In this document: positions 1 through 10,329 of the stretch, piece after piece
How positions within the stretch are numbered: the stretch's first letter is position 1
Layout: each line of letters begins with the position of its first letter
NCBI GenBank assembly: GCA_963575745.1
Contig: CAUYUJ010004769.1
Span: 342,912 to 406,911, forward strand
Origin: Prorocentrum cordatum
Lineage: Eukaryota; Sar; Dinophyceae; Prorocentrales; Prorocentraceae
Reading direction: 5' to 3'
DNA length: 64,000 nt
Program-made: the position numbers and the translations under genes
The notes under the pieces: model-generated
What the model was told of the DNA's origin: nothing
Databases searched by the model: none
The model's input: the letters and a program-made list of their open reading frames with translations, nothing else

Positions 1-215
1 CAAAAAACTGAAATGCAGGAAACAAAAAAACTGCACCGCAGGTCTTCGCAGACCCGGGTCAGCCAATAGGCGCGGCCGCCTCGCGGCCACGAGCAGCTCC
101 CTAACCCGGGTCAGCCAGAGGGGGTCTTCGCAGGATCCTGCAGGATCCGGCGCTCTGGCTGACCCCCGTCTGCACTGACCCCCGTCTCGAGGCTCCCGAC
201 CCAAACAGAGCTCAA
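1..215 (+). repeat. F15 interspersed repeat, left-truncated by window
   Basis: This GC-rich block has repeated CCCGGGTCAGCC and GGATCCTGCAGGATCC palindromes and ends in paired GACCCCCGTC motifs. Closely related copies lie at 28160-28400 and 41060-41285 with the same order of motifs. The left edge runs off the window. No coding content is seen. Confidence 0.75.
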
Positions 216-368
216 AGGCTCCGGATAAGCAGCCAGGAGGCCACACCGAGGCTTAAGCTCAAGCGTGCGCAGACAGCGCGACCTCCCTCACGGCTGCGCT
301 GCTGCGCTGGCGCGGTTCAGCCGCAGGATATCGCTACTGCACCGATGCGCGCAGGCATGCTCATGTGC

Positions 369-436
369 ATATAGCTCTGTGTGTGCGTGTGCGTGTGCGT
401 GTGCGTGTGCGTGTGTGTGTGTGTGTGCGTGCGTGC

Positions 437-474
<38 letters not shown>

Positions 475-584
475 GCGTGTGCGTGTGCGTGTGCGTGTGC
501 GTGTGCGTGTGCGTGTGCGTGTGCGTGTGCGTGTGCGTGTGCGTGTGCGTGTGCGTGTGCGTGTGCGTGTGTGTGTGTGTGTGT
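369..584. repeat. GT / GTGTGC microsatellite
   Basis: About 215 bp of nearly pure GT and GTGTGC repeat. The long reading frames across it encode only Cys-Val, Val-Arg or His-Thr runs and are not genes. Confidence 0.98.
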
Positions 585-599
585 CCTATTTCTTTAGCT

Positions 600-1170
600 C
601 TCTCTCTCTCTCTTTCCCCTCCCTCTCTCTGGCAAGCCCTAACGCACCACGAGCGCTGGCAACTCATAGTGTATGAGCTGTGCCACCCTCGGGACGCTTT
701 GCACCATGTGACGCAAGAACATGCCTGCACAGGCCGCTTCACTGCAAGTATGCATTCCGCCAATGCCGCAGTACTCGCATGCTGTTCTCTCTCTCTCTCT
801 GTAGCTCTCCATTTATTTTTCAGATCTCTCAACATACGATTTGTATGGATGTATACATACAAAAATACACATTGTCTGAGAGAAGTTGGTTGAAGCTCGA
901 AGCGGGAACGCGGCTGAGGTAGATCGGTCTTCGGCACACCCACATGATCTGCCACCGTGCCTCGAGGCACGGAGTGAACCGTCCCCAGGTCCATTCGAAC
1001 TCTGCATTCTGTAGCGTAAGTCTTCTTTCAGGGGTCCCCAACTCGGAGTTCCAGACACTCCCGGGCGTTTCCGGAGCTCCTGGGCGTTTCCGGAGTTCCA
1101 GACACTCCTGGGCGTGCCCGAGTATGTTTTCCAGAGGACAAGAGCGCGCTGATCGGGGCATGCAAGTCCA
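600..1170. other. Non-coding stretch, nothing recognised
   Basis: Short CT runs near 600 and 790 and a GTTTCCGGAG direct repeat near 1065-1100. I see no gene, RNA or mobile-element signature. Confidence 0.5.
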
Positions 1171-1173
1171 ACA

Positions 1174-1377
1174 TTCGGAATCGAGCGAGGAGGGGAAAGG
1201 AGAAAGGGCGGGTCTTCTCAAAAGGCTCGGAAGTCCCCCAGCCTTCTGAGAAATGTTCTAAGCCTTCCCCGACGATACAAAAAACCTCTCAGAAGGCGCG
1301 AGGGCTTCTGAGAAGTCCCGCCGCCTTCTGAGAAGGCCTGCTCCTTCTCACTCCCCCCCCCCTCGCTCGCCGCCGAA
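1174..1377. repeat. F3 inverted-repeat element, copy 1
   Basis: The element begins with a TCGAGCGAGG-type end and finishes with its complement CCTCGCTCGCCGCCGA. The interior carries several CTTCTGAGAAG palindromes. Related copies are at 13878-14063, 27246-27453, 40800-41014 and an interrupted one at 49519-50075. Confidence 0.85.
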
Positions 1378-1518
1378 GGATGGCCCAAGATGGCCCCGAG
1401 GTCCGTCCTGGAGCCCACTGGGCGCTTCCTGGGCTGCCTTGAAGCTCTGGAGGGCGGCCCAACAAGCCAAAGTCGTCACACTTCTGTGGGTTTGTATGGT
1501 TAGCGCTGCCGCCGCCAA

Positions 1519-1643
1519 GCATCGCTTGGACGTCCACTTCCCGTGCATCTTTAGGTTTCGTGCGTGTTTGTTTTTGCTCGATGCTCCAGGATGGTCCTCG
1601 ATGGTTCTCGCTGGGAAACAATGCACACGTCCGAGCGATGCCA
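1519..1643 (+). repeat. F1 short inverted-repeat element, copy 1
   Basis: About 125 bp, bounded by GCATCGCTTGGACGTCC and its near complement ACGTCCGAGCGATGCC. The interior has a conserved GGTTTCGTGCGTG block and a TCCTCGATGGTCCTCGC block. At least nine copies occur in the window, at about 12.1, 13.0, 38.6, 39.3, 49.0, 49.3, 52.5 and 61.8 kb. Confidence 0.9.
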
Positions 1644-1649
1644 GGGCTC

Positions 1650-2580
1650 GGTCTTCAGAGCGTCCAAGACGGCCCCAGAGGCGCCAAAGATCCTCACACA
1701 CTGCCAAAGAGCCCCCCAAAAGGACCCAAGAGATCCACAAGACAGCCCCAAGAGGGGCCCAGGAGGGGGAGCGAGAACTGACACTTTGAGCCCTCCGCCC
1801 CAAGATGGCCCCAAGATCCCCCCCGAGGCACCCGATGTGCCCCCAAGAGAGCCCCAAGAGGCCCAAATCAATCTCCAAAAGGCCCCCGAGACGCCAACCG
1901 CCTCCATCAAACTTCCGAGAGTTCTCCCAATAGATCCTCGCATGCATCCAAGGGAGCTCTGACCGACAACCCAAGCACTGTGGCGGGATGGGTGGAAGCC
2001 AATAGATCCGCAACCGTGCCCCTTGGCACGTTGAGGCGTGGAGGAATGCCAAGGTCTGCCAGGTGAGGTTGTTTTTGAATATAATAAGGAACCGCCCCTC
2101 CCTCTACCAGCAGAGGCGGCCGAATATTGATCCAAGACGGCCCAAGATGCCTCCAAGAGAGCACAAAATTGCAACAAAGAGACCTCCAGCAGGGCCCTGG
2201 GAAGCCAACATCATTGAGTCCCCTTTGGTTGTTGAGTGATGTTCGTTTTCTGGCCCTCTGAGCTGCCATCAGCTCAAGACGGCCCAAAAGGACTCCACGA
2301 TGGCCCAAAAGGCACCCCAGGCGGCCCCGAGACGGCCGGCCCAAGAGGGCTTCCCGAGGGGCCCAGGACGGCCTTAGACTACTCTTCGACGGCCCAAGAC
2401 GACGCACAGGCGGCCCCACGACAGCCCCCAGACACCCACCATGCGGCCAAGAGGGCCCCAAGACGGCCCAAGACAGCTGCAGGCCGGCGTAAGAGGGCCC
2501 CAATACGGCCCAAGAGGGACCCAAGGGACCCCCAAGACTGCATCAAACGAGGCCAAGACAGCCCCAAGACGGCCCCAACG
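1650..2580. repeat. Degenerate GGCCCAAGACGGCCCC repeat tract
   Basis: Long, imperfect repetition of GGCCCAAGA and CCCCAAGACGG units with about 11-14 bp spacing. The same motif in reverse complement fills 41.7-47.8 kb. All overlapping frames read as Pro/Arg/Lys-rich low complexity and none looks like a gene. Confidence 0.75.
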
Positions 2581-2583
2581 AGT

Positions 2584-2627
2584 TTCATCATCAGCATCAT
2601 CATCACCATCATCAACACCATCAGCAC

Positions 2628-2687
<60 letters not shown>

Positions 2688-2710
2688 CATCCTCATCCTC
2701 ATCCTCATCC

Positions 2711-2749
<39 letters not shown>

Positions 2750-2875
2750 GCATCGTCATCACCATCACCATCACCATCATCATCATCATCATCATCAGCA
2801 TCATCAACATAAGCACAACCATCGTCACCATCAACAACAACGTCACCAACAGCTGCAACACCATCATCACATCAA

Positions 2876-2928
<53 letters not shown>

Positions 2929-2935
2929 CCAACGG
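2584..2935. repeat. CAT/ATC trinucleotide microsatellite
   Basis: About 350 bp of TCA/CAT repeats with CCT and ACC interruptions. Frames through it give poly-Ser, poly-Ile, poly-Met or poly-Asp. Confidence 0.97.
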
Positions 2936-3018
2936 TAGCCATCGTCCGCAAGTAGCTGGATAGGTGGTTGGAGTAGGCTGCTGACCGTCAAATCTGCTCT
3001 GATCTGGCGGGAGGCGGC

Positions 3019-3091
3019 CTTGAAAGCCAGGTTGAATGCCTGGGTCGGGAAGTACCGGATGCAGTTGGTGAAGTTGCCATCCCAGAAGCGC
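3019..3091 (-). CDS. ADP/ATP translocase paralog, internal exon C (partial gene)
   Basis: On the minus strand these 73 bp encode the end of R74 followed by residues RFWDGNFTNC to AFNLAFK, matching residues about 74-97 of the intact carrier at 6843-8534. Compared with that gene there are ten nucleotide differences, all at synonymous third positions, which implies purifying selection. An AG precedes the block and a GC donor follows K97 directly. The upstream phase fits exon B at 14094-14185 exactly, since 92 plus 73 bp gives 55 codons. The next exon should start at residue D98 but is not found between here and base 1, so the gene would continue off the window. A processed fragment is the alternative, but precise exon edges argue against it. 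Confidence 0.82.
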
Positions 3092-3789
3092 CTCCCCTAG
3101 GCGTATGCGTTCCCTCGAGGGTGATCGGTGGCGGGCAAGAAGGGGGCTGGGGCGGGGGGGGTCTCTCTGAGAAGGCAAGAGGGCGTTAGGAACCCGCGCG
3201 CTATCTGAGAAACCGTCACCTGAGGCATCCGACACTCCTTTCCGATGACCCCGTGCCTTCCCAGATGAGGCCGCATCGCCCGCTTGTGCCCCCTTGGAAG
3301 CGCCGCCAAGACGAAGAGGAAGCGGATGCGGAGGAGGAGGTAGTGAGGTAAGGTGCGGCCGAAGGGGGCGGGCAAGCCGCGAAAGGCTCAGGAGACCACC
3401 GCGGGTTCCGACCAGGAGGAAGAAGAGGAGGCGGAGGAGGAGCAGAAGGAGGGCACGAGGGTGCGAGGCGAGGCGCGCGCGTCCGACGGACGAACACGCG
3501 GCGGCTGAGGCGGGGGCTAGCGGGCCCCGTCCAAAAGAATACACCCGGGTACTTGTAATCGGAGATGCCGAAATGCCCAAATAAAATACAGCAGTGTATC
3601 GGACTCGCGGGGGCCTCCTCCAGCCCTCTACCAGCTTGGACTGGCAGCCGCGGTCCCCGCCTGTGGCGGGAAAATACGTACATTGAACCACCAGCTGCCA
3701 CCAGCCATGCCAATGAACCCAATACTGCTGCACCCCAGTAGACGTGAAAGCTCCAGATGCAGAAGCCCCGTCGCCATAACAGAGGCCGC

Positions 3790-4035
3790 CCCCCGTCGGA
3801 AGGCAAACACGACCGCCACCGACAATCGGCCAAAATCGCCCTCACGGGACGCTTCCGCAACGAACGGGGGTGAGGGCGTGCAGGAGGCAAGCGCAACCGT
3901 CACAGACAGTCGGCCAGAACTCCCCCACGGGACGCTCCCGCACGCACTCAGCGGCCAAAGCGTGGTCCCACCCCCGTCAGAAGGCAAGCGCAACCGTCAC
4001 CGACAGATGGCCAGAACCCCCTCACGGGACACAAA
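3790..4035. repeat. Three-copy tandem repeat of about 90 bp
   Basis: A block reading GGCAAGCGCAACCGTCACC followed by CGGCCAGAA and CCTCACGGGAC recurs near 3798, 3886 and 3979. No coding function is apparent. Confidence 0.7.
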
Positions 4036-4176
4036 CTCCCAATGCAAACCAATAACCACCATTCCATCAAAACACGCCTGCAATACGCCCAGATTGCAGG
4101 CGGGTGGGTCAAGACTGCGGCACCCCTTATCGACTTTGCGCCCTGGGGCGGATGTCCTCCACGACGCTCGTGACAA

Positions 4177-4372
4177 TCGGGTCGGGCGAAAGGGGGGGAT
4201 AGCAAAGGGGGGGTTTGAGAATCAGCTCACGTAGCTGATTTTCCTGGCGCCTCCGGGCGCCAGAGGCGCCCATGTATCGAGGAATGGGCCCCTCGGTGAG
4301 GCCGAAACCAGCTGCATGCAGCAAATTTCGTAACCCCCCCTTTCCCAATCCCCCCCTTTCGCCCGGCCCGAA
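4177..4372. repeat. F6 inverted-repeat element, copy 1
   Basis: About 195 bp, bounded by TCGGGTCGGGCGAAAGGGGG and its imperfect complement. It has an internal GGCGCCTCCGGGCGCC hairpin and inverted ATCAGCTCACG and CCAGCTGCATGC motifs. A second copy follows at 4547-4744, and a third, interrupted one is at 62336-62705. Confidence 0.88.
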
Positions 4373-4546
4373 ATGCCTCCGGCTCCCCCATTGCTTCTGC
4401 AGCCCTGGACGGACCACAGAGTCGATGCACAGGAAAGCCATGCAAGTGAGGTGCATAAGAGGCCCAACCTGCGCCCTGCCAGCACGAAAGCGACACGGAG
4501 GAAGTAGAAGACCAAGTCACACCTGGCCTGCACCGACAAGGTACTT

Positions 4547-4744
4547 ATCGGGTCGGGCGAAAGGGGGGGATAGCAAAGGGGGGGTTTGAGAATCAGCTCA
4601 CGTAGCTAATTTTCCCGGCGCCTCCCGGCGCCGGAGGCGGCTATGTATCGAGGAATGGGCCCCTCGGTGGGGCCGAAACCAGCTGCATGCAGCAGATTTC
4701 GTAACCCCCCCTTTCCCAAACCCCCCTTTTCGCCCGACCCGAAC
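4547..4744. repeat. F6 inverted-repeat element, copy 2
   Basis: It is nearly identical to the copy at 4177-4372 and in the same orientation, 175 bp downstream. Flanking TACTT and CTTACT triplet-like matches may be remnants of a target duplication, but they are too short to be sure. Confidence 0.88.
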
Positions 4745-4789
4745 TTACTGCTCAGGAAGAGCATGCGTGAATTTCTATCGGTCTCAGCC

Positions 4790-5130
4790 AACCCATTGAA
4801 AGCAGCAGAAACTACACCAGATAGTGATGCAGGATTTCCAAGTTGCCACGAGCACGTCGCGATGAGATGCCGGGCGGGGAAACAAGAGCGACTGGAGCCA
4901 AAAGGGGGGCTGCCCAATCGCACGCCGCTTGTGCTTGGGGCTCGGGGGCCGGGAGGGCGGGGGAGATGGATGAGGGAGGGGTGCTGAGAGGGGGGAAGGG
5001 GGAGGGAGGACGGAAGCGGAGGGAGGGGGGAAGAATAGTGACCGCGGGACAAAGAAGCGGGAGGACGGAAGCGGGGGAGGCGTGAGGCAAGGAAGCGCGA
5101 GGACGGAGGGAGGGTGGCTAAACATGTGTG
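4790..5130. other. Purine-rich non-coding stretch
   Basis: Runs of GGGAGGGGGGAAG and GCGGGAGGACGGAAG give strong strand asymmetry. No gene or inverted-repeat boundary is seen. Confidence 0.5.
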
Positions 5131-5224
5131 GATCCGCGCACGAGCATCTTTCCAGGAAATGCCTGCACAAGAAAAGAGCGGGCAACTCCATGCCCACTCC
5201 CCTTGTCCATTTCCTCCTTGACCT

Positions 5225-5365
5225 CCGGTAGGGAGCCCGCAAAGGACGTACGCGCCCAACGACGTCCTTGAACACGGCCCCCCAACCCGCGATAGCGGCC
5301 TCGTGATACAATAACTCGCGCAAGGCGCGCTCTTAAGAATGTATGTGCGCTGTACGTGTGCGTCA
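5225..5365. repeat. F20 dispersed repeat, copy 1
   Basis: The segment contains AGGACGTACGCGCCCAACG, then GAACACGGCCCC and CGCGCTCTTAAG. A diverged copy with the same motif order is at 12537-12672. Confidence 0.6.
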
Positions 5366-5750
5366 AACAATTCGCTCCTGACTCCTCGTCTTCCTCGTCC
5401 TGCTCCGAATCGGACATCGACTACATCATGGATTTGCCCCAGAATTGCTTCCCCGCCGAATCCACGAAACAAATACGTCGAATCTTCGTAGGTCTGCGGG
5501 CATTCGACGTATGTTTCGTCGATTCGAATTCTGGGGTGCGTGGATTATGTTGTCGATCTCGTACATTGCGGGCGCGGCCGCAAGAAACCTTCGCAAGAAA
5601 CGCAACCCTGAAAGAGCACCCTGAACGTAGCAGCTTCTTCAACGGCTGCGGGAAGTCGCCGCGCAGCGCGGGGAGCGAAGAAACCCAGGATACCCGGACG
5701 AAAAGCATATGGTTCCTTGATGCGCGCCCCCACTGTACTCAAGCTCCTCT

Positions 5751-5909
5751 GAAGGGGCCCCAGGACACACAAATAAATACACACAAATAAACAGATTCCC
5801 CATACTTTCCCATATTTTCTGGGTTTTTGTCTTCCCCCCACTTCCCATATTTCCCCATATTTTCTGGGAATCGACGATTAATTGTGTCTGTGTTTTTTCC
5901 CTTCCTGAT
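5751..5909 (+). repeat. F2 AT-rich interspersed element, copy 1
   Basis: About 160 bp running from GAAGGGGCCCCAGGACACAC, through CCCATATTTTCTGGG motifs, to ATTGTGTCTGTGTTTTTTCC and a CCTGA end. It is far more AT-rich than its surroundings. About ten copies occur: 11.7, 16.5, 16.7, 17.0, 21.1 (reverse), 22.8, 49.9 and 54.2 kb among them. No ORF is conserved with clear synonymous bias, so I treat it as a non-coding mobile repeat. Confidence 0.9.
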
Positions 5910-6106
5910 CCTCGTCCTGCTGCTCGCCCCTCCTCCTCCCCTCCGCCTTGGGCGCCGGGACGGGCCCACGCCTCCGACGCCCCGGACTCCTGTTGCTGTG
6001 GCTGCTGCGCTCCCTCTCGCCCCAACGCCCAGCAGCAAGACGGGTGCCACAGCTCGGATGTGCCTCCGAGCCGGGTCCGGAGATCAGCACGGATGAGCCT
6101 CGGCGA

Positions 6107-6111
6107 GTCGA

Positions 6112-6147
<36 letters not shown>

Positions 6148-6188
6148 CTCACGCTCACACGCACGCACGCACGCACGCACGCCCGACA

Positions 6189-6228
<40 letters not shown>

Positions 6229-6232
6229 CGTA
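6107..6232. repeat. ACGC tetranucleotide microsatellite
   Basis: Nearly pure ACGC repeat with two short interruptions near 6148 and 6182. Confidence 0.97.
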
Positions 6233-6842
6233 GTCCCTCCCCACTGGCGTGGCCTGGGCCCAACTGGCCGACTTGCCCCCCCCAGATGGGGACAGAGGCC
6301 GTTCCCTGCGGATCTCGCGGGGCGTGCCCCCGACTGGGGCGGTGGGACTGTGGGGCTCGGGATGGGGATGGGGATGGGTATCGACTCAAGCATACTGAAG
6401 CAGGAGGCTCCAACAGCGAAATCCACGGCGCACAAGTCTGGAAAACAAGTCCCCAGTCCAACAGCCAACGTGTGGGTGCGTCGCCCTGGACGCACCGTCG
6501 TGGCAGGGTGCCACTGGGAGCGCGCGCCCAAAATTGTGGATCCCAAAGCGCTGTCCTTCAATACGAGGCCCTGGCAGCCGATATCGACAGGGGGTCGTGA
6601 AACGGGGGGTGAGGCCAGAAGGCGGGTTAGAAGAGAATCGCGCTGAACGGCCCTTGGAAGAAGAAGAAGAAGAAGATGAAGAAGAAGAAGAAGATGTGAG
6701 CCTCGAGCAGGGATCATTCCCAAAAGATACCTTGGCCCCACCCCCAATCTGCACGAACCCCAGATCAAAAAGTTCAGCCTGGCCGCCCGACCCCGACATG
6801 TACTGAATTGTTGGGCAGATCTCGACGCTGTCGGGGAGCAGC

Positions 6843-8534
6843 TCAGATACCAAGGTACATCTTGGCGCGGTCGTAGAACACCAGCACCAGTGCGCCGCCG
6901 ACGCTGCGCACGACGTTGGCTATGAACCCCTTGTAGAGGCCCTTGGCCAAGCCCTCCTCGGACGCGATCTTCTTGAAGCAGTCCATCGTCCCCTTGTGGA
7001 CACATTAGAAAAACTGTGCGAGCTTGAACTTTGGATGTCCGCGCGGATTTCTTGGATCGGTGCTGGGATCGGGAGCGAGCCATGGGCGGCGCATGAGGCG
7101 CCGCCAGTGGGGGCCCAGAGCCGATCCGAGGAATCTGCGCGGAGCGTCGACATTTTATGTTTATGCATTATATTATTTTTCGACCTTATAGAGGTGCTCT
7201 TCCACAGGCTTCTCGGACTGCATCTGAAGGCGACGGCGGACGGTGTCGAAGGGGTACGTGGCGCCAGCGCCGATGGTGATGGCGGTCTGCGCCGCGACGA
7301 ACGTGGACAGGGCGCCCATGAAGCCCTTGTCCTGAGGGGGGCAAACCGAGGCCGACACCGCCACTGCATGGACCTCTCCGGTGCATAGCGAGACAAAACA
7401 ACTGCATACGAATAAACTGATAATCGGGGGTGGACAGACCTCCCTTTGGTACAACGTCGTTTAGTGAAAACGACCTAAGGCCCAAACCTGGCGGGCGCAA
7501 GCCTGGAAAGCAACGGCCGCGGCGCCCTCTCGAGAACCGAAAACGGACAATTCACTCATCGACGTGCCACTGTTGGGGGTTCGGACCCCCCTTGATAGAA
7601 CTTCCGCGCGGAATTCTTGGAGCTGCGCTGGGCACCCCTCCCTGGCGCACGGAGCGCGCCAGAGGTGGCGCCGCCGGGGGGGGCCCAGCGCCGATCCAAG
7701 ACCTCCGAGCCGCACCACGGGTCTCTCCTGTGGTGCGTTCCGCCCAGGACCTCGGGGCGCATCCGGTCGTGGCGGCGAGGTAAGGGAAGCGGCATCGGCA
7801 CCTCTTCCTCCGCCTCCTCGTCCTCCTCCTCCTCCTCCTCCTCCTCCTCCTCCGCCTCCGCCTCCTCCTCCTCCTCCTCCTCCTCCTCCTCCTCCTCCTC
7901 CTCTGTCCTTCTTGTAGGGGTTCAGGCCGACGATGGTGTCGAAGGTCCCCAGCTGCAGGCCACGGTACCCCACGATGCCCACCACGGACACGCCGAAGCC
8001 CGTGTACAGCGCACCGAACCCGCCAGGCCCCTTCATCGTCTTCACGATGCAATCGCCGAGGCCCGAGAAGGTCTTCTTGCCAGAGCCGACGTCGGAGGCC
8101 AGCCTGGTCCGCGCGTAGTCCAGCGGGTAGACGATGGTGAGGCTACCCGCCGCGGCCATTCCCCCCGAAACCAGGTTCGCTGCGAAGAACATCGGGAACT
8201 CAGTCTTGGGGTTGTACTTCGGGAACATCCTCTTGAACGTGTCCTTGAATGCCAGGTTGAAAGCCTGCGTCGGGAAATAGCGGATGCAATTCGTGAAGTT
8301 TCCGTCCCAGAAACGCCTGAAGCCCTGCTCCTTGATAATGCGCTGGCCGCAGTCGACGATGCCCTTGTAGCGCGGCACCTCGCCGCTCCGGATCTTCGGG
8401 TTCGCGTCCTGCGTCTGCACCACCAGCTTGATGCGCTCGATCGGTGCCGTGATCGTCTTCGCCACCGCCCCCGAGAAGCCGCCGAGCACGAAGTCGAGCA
8501 TGAAAGCCTGCATGGAAACACCGTCCTTCGCCAT
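6843..8534 (-). CDS. Mitochondrial ADP/ATP translocase, 3 exons (8534-7908, 7331-7185, 6992-6843)
   Basis: The protein exchanges ADP for ATP across the inner mitochondrial membrane. The three exons give 209, 49 and 49 residues, a 307-aa protein of normal carrier length. It shows three mitochondrial-carrier repeats with PIERIK (31-36), PLDYAR (137-142) and PFDTVR (236-241). The nucleotide-carrier signature reads RRRLQM rather than the usual RRRMMM. I chose the ATG at 8534 because MAKDGVSMQ begins the conserved carrier N terminus; the frame is open further upstream to 8672 but that part has no carrier similarity. The stop is at 6845-6843. Exon joins are set by protein continuity: KK/DKG across intron 1 and LYK/GTM across intron 2. 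The annotated span includes both introns. Neighbouring exons at 3.0, 14.1 and 20.4 kb belong to a paralog with different intron positions. Confidence 0.95.
6993..7184 (-). other. Intron 2 of the ADP/ATP translocase, made largely of an F7 hairpin
   Basis: The 192-bp intron starts with GT after an AAG codon and ends in ACAAG; AAGG is present at both junctions. Its centre matches the F7 hairpin family at 24489-24680 and 63416-63586: a TCCGCGCAGATTCCTCGGATC arm, a GC-rich loop, then the complementary arm. A flanking ATAAACATAAA motif is shared with the 63.4-kb copy. This is what an introner-like origin would look like. Confidence 0.8.
7425..7591. repeat. F5 inverted-repeat element, copy 1 (intronic)
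   Basis: About 167 bp, opening with GGGGGTGGACAGACCTCC and ending near GGGGGTTCGGACCCCCC. The interior has the CGAAAACGGACAATTCACT block. Other copies are at 21708-21873, 24880-25050 and 37481-37649, where the GGAGGTCTGTCCACCC end is intact. Confidence 0.85.
7592..7715. repeat. F7 GC-rich hairpin, copy in intron 1
   Basis: It has CCTCCCTGGCGCACGGAGCG and the complementary GGGGGGCCCAGCGCCGATCC arm. It matches the core of the F7 elements at 24489-24680 and 63416-63586. The outer arms are eroded. Confidence 0.7.
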
Positions 8535-8814
8535 GGTAGCTGCACTTGACCGGCGCAAAAAGGGGCAGGAGTGGGCCGCGAGGCAACGCAAACTTCCTCC
8601 AACCAAAGCGGCAAAACACATGCGGAAAGAATTGGAAGAGAAACCAAGACATCCGATGCCGTGAATTTTCAAGACGCGGCTCCCCAGAAATGCTGCACCT
8701 CTTCCGACGGACCGTATTTCTATTCAGAGTCGGTAATTGACGGCCCCAGAGCCACGTAAGAGCCCACACGTAATCGAAAATTATCCAGGCGAAAAACCCA
8801 ACCATATGCAGTTG

Positions 8815-9822
8815 TGAATGACGCGTTGTGGGCGCCGCTTTCGGTGGAGCTCCCTATAGGGCCACGGAACGCAGGAGGGACGTGCCGTCATGGGTGGGGG
8901 AGACGCATGCGGCCGGTGCCACTGGGGCCTTCGGTGAGGCTCCCTATGGGTCACGACACGCTGTACTGGGTGTGGCGGACGCATGTGGCCACCCCCACTG
9001 GGGCCGCAAGTGGAGCTCCGTATGGGGCCACGACACGCTGTACTGGATGTGGCGGACGCATGTGGCCACCCCCACTGGGGCCGCAGATGGAGTTCCCTAT
9101 GGGGCCAGGTAACGCTGTACTCGGTGTGGCGGCCGCATGTGGCCACCCCCAACAGGAGCTTTGCGTGGAGCTCCCTATGGGGCCACGAAGCGCTGTACTG
9201 GGTGTGGCGGGCAAATGTGGCCACCTCCACTGGGGCCTTGGGTGGTGCCCCCTATGGGGCCACGAAACGCTGCACTGGGTGTGGCGGGCGTATGTGGTCA
9301 CCCCCACTGGGGCCTGAGGTGGAGCCCCCTTATGGGGCCACGAAACGCTGCACTGGGTGTGGCGGGCGCATGTGGCCACCCCCACTGGAGCCTTGCGTGG
9401 AGCGACCTATGGGGCCACGAAGCGCTGCACTGGGTGTGGCGGGCGCATGTGGCCACCCCCACTGGGGCCTTAGGTGGAGCGACCTATGGGGCCACGAAGC
9501 GCTGTACTGGGTGTGGCGGACGCATGTGGCCACCCCCACTGGGGCCTTAGGTGGAGCGACGTATGGGGCCACGAAACGCTGTACTGGGTGTGGCGGACGC
9601 ATATGGCCACCCCCACTGGGGCCTTAGGTGGAGCTCCTTACAGGGCCACGAAACGCTGTACTGGGTGTGGCGGACGCATGTGGCCGACCCCACTGGGCCC
9701 TTAGGTGAAGCTCCCGATGGGGCCACGAAGCGCTGCTCTGGGTGTGGCGGACGCATGTGGCCACCCCCTCTGGGGCCTTAGGTGGAGCTCCCTATGGGGC
9801 CACGAGACGCTGTACTGCGTGG
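8815..9822. repeat. 77-bp satellite array, about 13 copies
   Basis: The unit contains CTATGGGGCCACGAARCGCTG, CTGGGTGTGGCGGACGCATG and TGGCCACCCCCACTGGGGCC. Unit length is 77 bp, so open frames drift between copies and there is no conserved protein. The left copies are more diverged than the right ones. Confidence 0.95.
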
Positions 9823-10000
9823 GTGAAACGCAAGGAGAAAGAAGGAGGGGGAGGGGGAGGAGGGAGGAGGGGGAGGAGAGGAGAGGAGAGGAGGGATGCG
9901 GAGACCGTCTCTTCAAAAGGAGGACCCAACAACACAGGACGGCTGGGAAGAACGACTCCTGTCATGATTGCTCACGCCGCGAAGACGTCAGCAATCACAG

Positions 10001-10199
10001 CTAAGTTCGCGATTCGCGAACAACTTCGCGCTCTCGCGCCACCCCCTCAGAGGAAAAGAGAAGGAGGAGAAGGAGGAGGAGGAGGAGGAGAAGGAATCGC
10101 GAATCAATTCGCGCTCTCGGAAGGAGGAGGAGGAGGAGAAGGAGGAGGAGGAGGAGGAGGAGGAGAAATCGCGAATCAATTCGCGCCCTCGTGGCAGCC
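10001..10199. repeat. F10 element with TTCGCG palindromes and GGA core
   Basis: AAGTTCGCGATTCGCGAAC and AATCGCGAATCAATTCGCG clusters enclose a GGA/GAA tract. Related elements are at 49551-49718 and 58587-58749. Confidence 0.75.
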
Positions 10200-10329
10200 T
10201 TTGTGCAAAAACGGAGGGAGGGAGGGATGCACGGGGCGGAGGGGACGAGCGGCACGCGCCGGCGGCGCGGGGCCGTGGCCTGCGCCCCCCCGCCGCGGGC
10301 CCTCTGTTGGCAGACCCCTCTCATTCTTC

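Larger units (their letters stand above)
7332..7907 (-). other. Intron 1 of the ADP/ATP translocase, with F5, F7 and GGA repeat insertions
   Basis: The 576-bp intron lies between residues K209 and D210. The sequence AGGAC is present at both ends, so the exact cut is ambiguous; placed after AAG the donor is GA and the acceptor CAG. Inside lie, in plus coordinates, an F5 element (7425-7591), an F7-like hairpin (7592-7715) and a CTC/GGA tract (about 7800-7905). Confidence 0.8.

Noticed and set aside
265-994. Open frames across the GT repeat
   Set aside because: Only Cys-Val, Val-Arg and His-Thr runs; a microsatellite.
5639-6148. Peptide TQLIVDS... shared by F2 copies as a conserved protein
   Set aside because: The similarity follows the DNA repeat, frames shift between copies and several have stops; treated as a non-coding repeat.
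8535-8565. Relict spliced-leader sequence upstream of the carrier start
   Set aside because: TTTTTGCGCCGGTCAAG only loosely resembles the end of the dinoflagellate spliced leader and needs an insertion to align; not enough to claim mRNA recycling.
8535-8672. N-terminal extension of the carrier from the ATG at 8672
   Set aside because: The added 46 residues have no carrier similarity, and MAKDGVSMQ gives a normal N terminus.
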